64,000 nt of DNA, from NCBI GenBank assembly GCA_025526935.1, contig JAHLKD010000004.1:372001-436000 (forward strand). Direction: 5' to 3'. Within the stretch, counting starts at the first letter, position 1. Each line of letters begins with the position of its first letter. The position numbers were made by a program, and so were the translations under genes. The stretch comes from Cladochytrium replicatum. Taxonomy: Eukaryota > Chytridiomycota > Chytridiomycetes > Cladochytriales > Cladochytriaceae. Under the pieces are notes generated by a model. The model was not told where the DNA came from. It made no database searches and saw only the letters and a list, made by a program, of their open reading frames with translations. Of the stretch, positions 57,288 through 64,000 are shown one piece after another.

Positions 57288-59736
57288 ATGAAGTTGACTA
57301 CCGAATTCATGGAGAGGCGGATCAAGCTACGAAACCTGATGCGACTGGATAGGCAAATTCGGCGTATTAGCGGGCCTGGTCACCTATATCCCATAAGTCC
57401 GACGACAATGGAGGATCCCGCACTGGGCAAGCGTCGAAAGCAGTTTCCATTTTGGATTGCAAGTCCTGGAACTCAAGGCCTTTATGAAACAAAGGCGAGA
57501 AATTCACTGGATATGAAGCAACGTAGAAGTGGTGATGATGATGCACTTGCTCAGCTTGACAAGATGCTGATGCACCTGAGAAAAACTCAGAAGAAGCCAT
57601 CCGCTCGAATAATTGAAGAAAATACACTGTCAATGCGTAACGAAGAAGAGGCAGAAACTTCTAGGCTCAAAAGGACGACATACTTGGACGGAAAAAAGGT
57701 ATTCCTGAATATCGGTATGCATAGCCTTCACTGACTGTTCTGCCATTCAAGTTACTCGAAACAGCCGGAACAGAAGCTCAGAGATTTAAGAAATTAAGTG
57801 ACACAGAACAAAAGTCTGCGTTACGCAATTTCTTGCAGAAAGTCAGAGCTAAGTCGGTTTCTAACTCGGAAAGCGCAGCAGAGCTGTACCATCCGGCGAT
57901 ATATCCCGTTGTTGTCTCAAAGCTAATGAGAGATTGTTCACGGATGGGGCGATCAGATTTATCGGAGCAGCTTCTGGGATCATATATGCAAGATATTGAA
58001 TTCCTTGAGGGTTTGAACGACAACGTAAAGCTTTCCCCATTTCATCAGATGATTAGTATTCTCTGCCGCTCTGGTCAGTTCGAACGGGCAGTTGACGGTA
58101 TTTATAATCATACAACGAATTTTCAGAGACTCACACAATAAACTTTTGTGCTGCAGTTTATCAACTTCTCCCCAACCTTTCCTTGGCTCCGAACAGCAAA
58201 ATGATTGCATCACTCATTATTCATTGCTCGTCGTCTGAAATCGAGTTTGCTTTGCGATTACTCGAGACACTGTGCAGCTCGTCTTCTCCATCATTGACCG
58301 TCACCAACAAGATAATTGAATTGTGCCTTAATTCAGGCGAGATACAGTACGCGGAAATTGCTTCGACTCTCTTGGATCAGCTTCGTGCAAAGCAGTCGGT
58401 GCAAGGATCACCCCGCCAGTTTCATCGGTCGACTATGCTCATACTCATTCGCAATGCCACATCTTTAAGTGCTCTCGAAGGCCTTTTTGAGGATACGCGA
58501 AAAATGGGCCTGTCGAGATTTGCGGTGATTCAGCGAGCATATCTGAATGCTCTTACTAAAATTGTCGCGGACGATGGTGCTTTCTCAACTAAGCAGATTC
58601 TTGCCAAAATTCTTGAATGGGTTGGACGATTTCGAACGAGTACAGGTGCCCGATCATCAGACCGAATGTTGAATGAAGATGTAGCGCGGATTGTCATTGG
58701 CGCTTACGCAAAAGCGGAAGAGTGGGCTGGTGCTACGGGAATGTTATGGTACTATCTCGACCATTTGCCCAAATCGGCGGCACCAAACAGAACAAAGTTC
58801 GGACGACAAACTCTCAATATACTGAAATCAATACAGGACATCCATCGCGATGGATCTTCGCGTCGGAAACGATCTGAACAATCTCGCTTATACAAAGATG
58901 TTTGGAGAGTTTGGAATGGTCTGCAGAACGCTGTAATTTCTCCTTCCCGAAACATTTATGCTGCACTGATTGTAGCCATGGGGCGAACTGGGGACGTTCG
59001 CGGCGTCCGTGCGCTTTATGGACTTCTTTGCGGCAACATTCTCCAAGATCCTAACGTGAATGGGACTGAACTAGGAGATACCTCAAAGCGCACCATTTCG
59101 CCCCTTAGCGCTCTGGATCCTATCCTTCATTCGGCTGTCATTACATCGCTGGCATTGCCAGAGTGTGCCAGTGACATCAATGCAGCAATCAAGCTGGCCG
59201 ATCGCTACTTTCTGCTACTGGAGCTCGATCAGATTGTCTGCAGAGCACACGGTACCAAAGTTGATCATGCCGAGCATCCTCGCCGTAATAGTGCGCTTGT
59301 GCTGGTCTCGCTTGTGGAAACACTTCGCACACGCGACCAGATGCGAAAATATTTACGAGATATTTTCACGCTCATTGTGAAACACGGCGTTGTTTGTGGA
59401 ACTGCGCTCCGTGGTATGCTTGAACAAGCATTGATAAGAATGCTCGATCGGCTGAAGCTAGATGACGAACGCGCTCTACTTACGGCAGGTGAGCATGCTG
59501 GGAACGATGCGGAAGCTGAAAGGGAAGCAAAAAAGGTGCTTGCAAGCGCCATTGCGAGGATGCTATGCTTGTACTCGGAGCAGGGAAACGCCGAAAACAA
59601 GCTGATAGACCAGGTTGTCGGCCAGTTTGGTAAATGGGTGGGGAATGCGCAAGTGGCAGAGATGAATCGGGATGATTCTGCTGAAGTGTCTTTTGCGATT
59701 GAAGAGATTGAGCGGTTATTTGTGGCTCCCCAATAG
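57288..59736 (+). CDS. Pentatricopeptide-repeat-like protein, probably mitochondrial
   Basis: Three exons (57288-57698, 57752-58097, 58157-59736) keep phase and give 778 residues. The protein is alpha-helical with degenerate PPR-type pairs. The segment across exon 2/3 reads AVDVYQLLPNLSLAPNSKMI, matching the PPR rhythm (helix A, then Pro-Asn-x-x-x start of helix B). Later repeats are RNIYAALIVAMGRTGDVRGV and ARIVIGAYAKAEEWAGATGM. The N-terminus is basic (ERRIKLRNLMRLDRQIRRIS), consistent with mitochondrial targeting. Fungal proteins of this class act in mitochondrial RNA maturation or translation. The target RNA cannot be told. Confidence 0.82.
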
Positions 59737-59846
59737 ATTTTAGAGTACTCTGTTTTGATATTCCCGTTCGAAATTGGAGAATCACATTTGATTGGATTTG
59801 TGAACGGCCCGGTTCCCGATCAGGTCCTCTTGCCAATGTCTTGCCA

Positions 59847-60729
59847 TGCCTACTCCAGACAAACAAAGTGAGAATCCTGCGGACCAAATTATTCCCATCA
59901 CCGCGAATGAGCCCCCACCATGCAAGAACTACTAGATCAGGAAAGTGGCCAACCACACTCTGCCTTTCCTACAGTTCCAATCACACGAACAACAAAATAG
60001 TGGAAGCAGTCGATGAACTTCTGTTGAATCGTTCTGTGGCCCTAATGCGACGGTCGCTGGCCAGCTCAGTCCCTGCAACTTGCGAACGCGCAAGAGATTA
60101 TAGAACCAAGGAAGCTCTTGACGGAGCAAGTCCATTTGGAGCTTCTGAAGAATCTGAAGTTGTAGAGAATAAATATTTCAGTGTTTCTTCTGAACATGGG
60201 AATCAAAACAGCTTGGACAATCGTATAAGCGACTCAAATGCAGAGGGTGGAATCAGAGGGAGGTGTGGCTCAACCAGAGCTTAAACGAATTTGCTGTGAG
60301 AACAGTTGTAACATGGAACTAGGCGAGCCTGGTGAGGAAAACACCTTTCCTCAATTGAATGAGCCGAAAGCGGCTGATGTGGACTCAACAGTAGGAGTTC
60401 GTGGTCCGTTTGGGGATGAGTTTCGAAAAAAAAATTTATTGGAAGAAGAAACTCCTTGGGAGCTGGATGGTGTGGTGGAACAACAAGTCTCCAACCAATC
60501 GCAGTCTGTTGAGTTGAACAAGACGAGCTTCCGGAAGACCAAATGTATTGCATGTGGAGACGTAGTTAGCATGTGTGGGATCTACTGGACCTATGGAATG
60601 AGTGATCTTTCCTCTCAGCAAGGACAAATCGGCGGAACAATGAGCAATCGTCTCTCAGCACAACAATTGATTGACGTCAGCTCATTCCGCGAGACTAGTT
60701 ATTCTCCTTGGGAAGACCTGAACAAGTGA
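59847..60729 (+). other. Possible hypothetical gene
   Basis: ATG 59847 opens MPTPDKQSENPADQIIPITA. Further protein-like segments in other frames are NAQEIIEPRKLLTEQVHLEL near 60085 and the 60238-60729 frame (GEENTFPQLNEPKAADVDST, CIACGDVVSMCG). The last frame ends SYSPWEDLNK. Splice joins are not resolved. One Cys pair is present, without a recognisable zinc motif. It may be an upstream gene or N-terminal exons of the next one. Confidence 0.35.
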
Positions 60730-60861
60730 ATTCAACAGAGACGTTGCGCAGGCTGGCGACGGAATACAACGTCAAGACATGGATGCGCAGGGTTTAACAT
60801 TGTCGAGACAGAAATTTCTCGTACGCGGAACTGGTGGCTCAATGGGAAGCATACATGGCGG

Positions 60862-62690
60862 TTGCGCAGGTGGAGTCCAAAGGCAACTCTTGGCAACAAA
60901 ACCAACTGTATTTCGTATCTAAACTGGAAGATCAGAACCTTTAAGCTCCGGATGGCATGGGAAAGTTTGTTTATCGTGAGAGCCGTAACGAAGAGCAGAT
61001 CCTGCTTCTACCTTTACACGTTCTGGCCAATGTCTATTCGTTTGTTACAACAGGAGCAGCTTTTCTTCCAATCGGCTTGTGAACCTTTTCAGATCCAAGG
61101 AAGGCACAAGGAAAACCCACTGACTATCAACTAAGTAAACCAGCTTTGTTTAATTAGCATAATGAGTTCGAACTGGACAACACTCGTTGTAAATTCGATG
61201 GCCCAACGAACGGTATATTTGCGTCTCCAGTTGTTGACCCGTCGGTGTTGTCAGTCACAGGATGGTCTCCCTTATTTCCTGTCATCAAGTTCAAACACGT
61301 TTCATGGAATGCAGGTCACTTCTGGAGTTTTGTCCCGGACGGTTGACCCCTGAAGGAAGCTGCACATTTCGTTTCTTTATTCCCAGCAAAATGGATCCTC
61401 CGGTGTTGATGTATTCTCGGTTTAGCACCTACTATCAGAATCCCCGGATATACGTCAATTCTAAACATGACGCCCAATTAAGAGGTACCTTAGTTGAAAA
61501 TGCTTCGGAATTGTCCGGACTGCTGAGCCCCTCGTGTGGAGTGTATCCGTACGCAAATTCCACTGACTCCGCGATAGCTTCGGGGATAGATTTGGAGAAA
61601 CTGACATCAATTTTCAAGCAACCTGTCTGGTGGTTTGCCCAAAACTCGATATGAAAGGAACCTAACTTCTTTGAGCACAGACTGTTGAATTCTTCCTCGT
61701 CTACTCAGCCCGGTTGTCCAGAAAGTTAGGAAAGAAGCGCAATATTATCCATGTGGTCACCACAAACTCAATGTTTAATAATGAGTTCTCTGACCTTCTG
61801 CAGCGTAAAGAGAAGTGTAACGATGTTCAGTTCGAAAGCGACCTGAAACGACTCATCCAAAGCTCAACTATAAAGTATTCCGTGCGAAATGGCTTCCTCA
61901 AGAACGCATCTGCAAGCAAACCGGAACTCCAAACACAACAAAATGGGTTTCCTTACCCATCCGAAGCAAGATGGAAGCTACCCTTTCGGAAATGTCGTTG
62001 ATTTACAAATTTATTGCCTACAACATTAATCGACCGGTTCACCGCCAAAGCTATGGAACTACTCAGTGTTAAGCACCAGCACTCATCTGTTAATTCCCAC
62101 GCACAACGAGATGGCGGGAGACCTGGCCCATTTGCCGTGATGGCTATAACTCTTCAAATATCCGGACGTAAATCAATGGGAAAGATTCCAGGTGTGGATG
62201 CAACTGGCTGGGCTACCACGGCTCAAAAAGCTGTGTGGAAGGAATGACTTTCGAAGTTTAGGTCCCGGAATTTATGAAATAAGCATCGCGGTTAGTAAGT
62301 GACCTTATTTCCTATGTCTATTGTTATTTTTCAATGTCTTACTCCTAAGGTTTTGATGTACTCTGGTTTCAAGGAACAAAATCGATTGTCATCACATCGC
62401 TCCTACGTTCGAGTATACGGTCATTTTATGTTCCAGTATTGCTGATTTGTCCGGGATTTATATTGCTCTTTGCCAGTACGACTATGGCGGGACTCTAGTT
62501 TACAATCGGAAGGTTGGTGCAAATTTAGGCTAAGTACGACTGTTTTGACATTTCTATTTTTCAGGAGTTTTGGCGATCATTCGAAGCTTTCGTGGTCAGA
62601 AAGGGCCGACAGCAAGCTCGTGCAAAAGTTGGACAGCAACTGTACCCAACGCTGGAGATTCAAGCACCAATGGGATCAAAAGCAATGAGA
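60862..62690 (+). CDS. CDC50/LEM3-family lipid flippase subunit, exon structure unresolved
   Basis: CDC50 proteins are the glycosylated partners of P4-ATPase flippases. Family blocks appear in order: a first membrane span (VLANVYSFVTTGAAFLPIGL near 61020), a luminal start (NEFELDNTRCKFDG near 61165), CTFRFFIPSKMDPPVLMYSR then YYQNPRIYVNSKHDAQLRG near 61360, TTNSMFNNEFSDL near 61755, VWMQLAGLPRLKKLCGRND near 62200, FQGTKSIVITSLL near 62375, and a final span (SFYVPVLLICPGFILLFAS near 62425). They lie in several frames, so there are many introns, or the copy is partly decayed; I cannot separate these. Endpoints are approximate. Confidence 0.62.
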
Positions 62691-62819
62691 TTTTAAATTT
62701 AGAAATATTTCCTTTGGAAATACAGTAGCCCAACTAACCTAACCGATCACGCACGCGCCAGCGACAATTTCCCCGCTTTGATGACATTTTTTACGGTTGC
62801 ATTAAGATGGTTTGTTTGA

Positions 62820-62826
62820 TCACGTG
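62820..62826 (+). promoter_or_regulatory. TCACGTG box upstream of the DUF1769 gene
   Basis: Lies 58 bp before the start codon. Confidence 0.5.
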
Positions 62827-62884
62827 TGAGCCATCAACCATACAAACTGTCTGAAACTGCTTTGCAGTCAGTCGCCCGACAGCC

Positions 62885-63856
62885 ATGGGAGCGGGAGACG
62901 ACTTTATATTGCAAGTTCGGGCAGGACCAGACGAATCTCGCATGTCTATTGTCAACGTGAACGATGAAGAAAACCCGCTTCTCATTCAATCCGACAGATT
63001 TACCGGCTACCTATGCATCCGTATGGTCAACTTTGAAGGGATAACACCAGAAAACTGCACCAACGAAGAGCCCATCAGAAATCCAAAGTCAAGCTACTTC
63101 AAAGGAAGAAATCGTCGGTATTCAATCATGGCACAGGGTCGATTTGCAAAGGATTACAATGGCGACGATTTGATATTCGCAATCGAACTGGATTCTCCGC
63201 TCCGTCTTCCACCTGGTTTTGGAGTTGCTGTTAAAATTGCTCAATGGCTTGATCCGGCTCTACGGTGCGACTTACAGGCAGAGCAACCGTGGATGAATTC
63301 TCCCTGGGTTTGTGCCATGAATGCGCTAGCGATATGCGCGCCAGACGATGCGCTTCTTCTGGATCAGGCACTCCCATCTACAGTAGCCAGCACAAACGGA
63401 AAGAAGCCTAACTCGCCCATAAAGTCTTCCAACTTATCGAGCCCAACTGTCTCCGACGTCGCAGCGGTCGCTGGACCTTGGGCCTTTCATTCCTCGATGA
63501 TACCAGAGCAAACTTCTCTTCTCTTTCCAAAATCTACTGAAAATGACCTCGTTGCCGAATCTCGGGAAAGTCACAAAAAAGGAAAGTCGTTAATACCAAC
63601 ACTTACGACGTACGAGAAACGAAAAAGATATTTTTCTGACCCAAAGCTTCGCCAATCTGTTGAGATTAAGAAGGACTTCGTTTACTGCATGGACTTTTAC
63701 GACGCCTACTTTGATTTCAATACCATCTCAATCAATCTCCCTGGATTCGCATTGAACGCGAGGAAGTACTTCGATGGACAACCGTTGCGATTTTCTGCAA
63801 AATCAAAGGACGGTGAAGTGTTCTTCGTAATTATTTTTGAGTTATTAGAACGCTGA
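62885..63856 (+). CDS. DUF1769 family protein
   Basis: A single-exon 323-residue protein of a fungal family with no known function. The N-terminal half has family blocks FILQVRAGPDESRMSIVNVN, SDRFTGYLCIRMVNFEGIT and YSIMAQGRFAKDYNGDDLIF, then GFGVAVKIAQWLDPALRCDL and PWVCAMNALAIC. After a Ser-rich insert the conserved C-terminus is FYDAYFDFNTISINLPGFAL. The protein looks soluble and beta-rich, and no signal peptide or membrane span was seen. The absence of introns is unusual among its neighbours. A TCACGTG box is 58 bp upstream. Confidence 0.92.
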   Translation: MGAGDDFILQVRAGPDESRMSIVNVNDEENPLLIQSDRFTGYLCIRMVNFEGITPENCTNEEPIRNPKSSYFKGRNRRYSIMAQGRFAKDYNGDDLIFAIELDSPLRLPPGFGVAVKIAQWLDPALRCDLQAEQPWMNSPWVCAMNALAICAPDDALLLDQALPSTVASTNGKKPNSPIKSSNLSSPTVSDVAAVAGPWAFHSSMIPEQTSLLFPKSTENDLVAESRESHKKGKSLIPTLTTYEKRKRYFSDPKLRQSVEIKKDFVYCMDFYDAYFDFNTISINLPGFALNARKYFDGQPLRFSAKSKDGEVFFVIIFELLER

Positions 63857-64000
63857 AGTTTTCAACGACAACAAATTTCCTGTTTCCTTTTTCCTGATGC
63901 ATTCTTTTTTGGTTGACATTGATTAGTACAGGAACTTGATTGATGGATTCTTCACCATACCATAGTTACCTATTGTTTAAACCAATTTAACAAGCCACTG
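63857..64000. other. 3' flank of the DUF1769 gene
   Basis: AT-rich sequence with no gene; the window ends here. Confidence 0.4.

Overview
The window comes from a fungal nuclear genome, most likely an early-diverging (chytrid-like) fungus. The protein-coding genes are split by many short introns of about 50-65 nt with GT..AG ends. They include fungal-type families (Erv2 sulfhydryl oxidase with a CGC tail, ARE-type sterol acyltransferase, BAR/Gvp36-like protein, Mrp10/mS37, DUF1769) next to families that yeasts lack or reduce (U2SURP/SR140, Barentsz/CASC3, OSTF1-like SH3-ankyrin protein, NAA38). No rRNA, tRNA or CRISPR was seen. The exact lineage is inferred from gene content only.

Layout. 1-3640: decayed Ty3/gypsy element. 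3745-8217: U2SURP (-) and a p24-delta cargo receptor (+) in divergent arrangement. 8218-13315: unresolved sequence and a decaying membrane-protein gene, separated by a deletion-derivative Ty1/copia element (copia-A, 9095-12326, target duplication AAAGG). 13451-21536: Erv2, a C2H2 factor, OSTF1-like, renalase-like oxidoreductase and a T/K-type cyclin. 21537-24702: gene-poor. 24703-34232: Fip1, Snu66/SART1, a leucine-rich fragment, dienelactone hydrolase, two hypothetical genes and an Mpv17 protein. 34612-36423: sterol O-acyltransferase. 36819-38175: remnant of a second copia family with an identifiable 3' LTR (copia-C). 38579-41152: F-box/LRR protein. 41900-44552: two decayed genes (EamA transporter, TPMT-like methyltransferase) and a perfect 16-bp hairpin. 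44615-47488: four-span membrane protein and BAR protein. 47817-51585: copia-B with 95-bp LTRs and target duplication CTTTT. 51696-63856: a hypothetical gene, Barentsz, mS37, NAA38, PPR protein, a hypothetical gene, a CDC50/LEM3-like gene and a DUF1769 protein.

Themes. RNA-processing genes are numerous (U2SURP, Snu66, Fip1, Barentsz, cyclin T/K), but nothing suggests an operon-like unit. Genes are packed tightly: two divergent pairs have start codons only 38 and 51 bp apart, and several genes carry a TCACGTG box within about 60 bp of the ATG. The most distinctive biology lies in the retroelements. Both LTR-paired copia elements have primer-binding sites complementary to a tRNA anticodon arm (initiator Met in copia-A, Ile in copia-B), which points to priming by cleaved half-tRNAs as in Drosophila copia. 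All the elements have lost the core of integrase and/or reverse transcriptase while, in the paired ones, keeping LTRs, PBS, PPT and gag.
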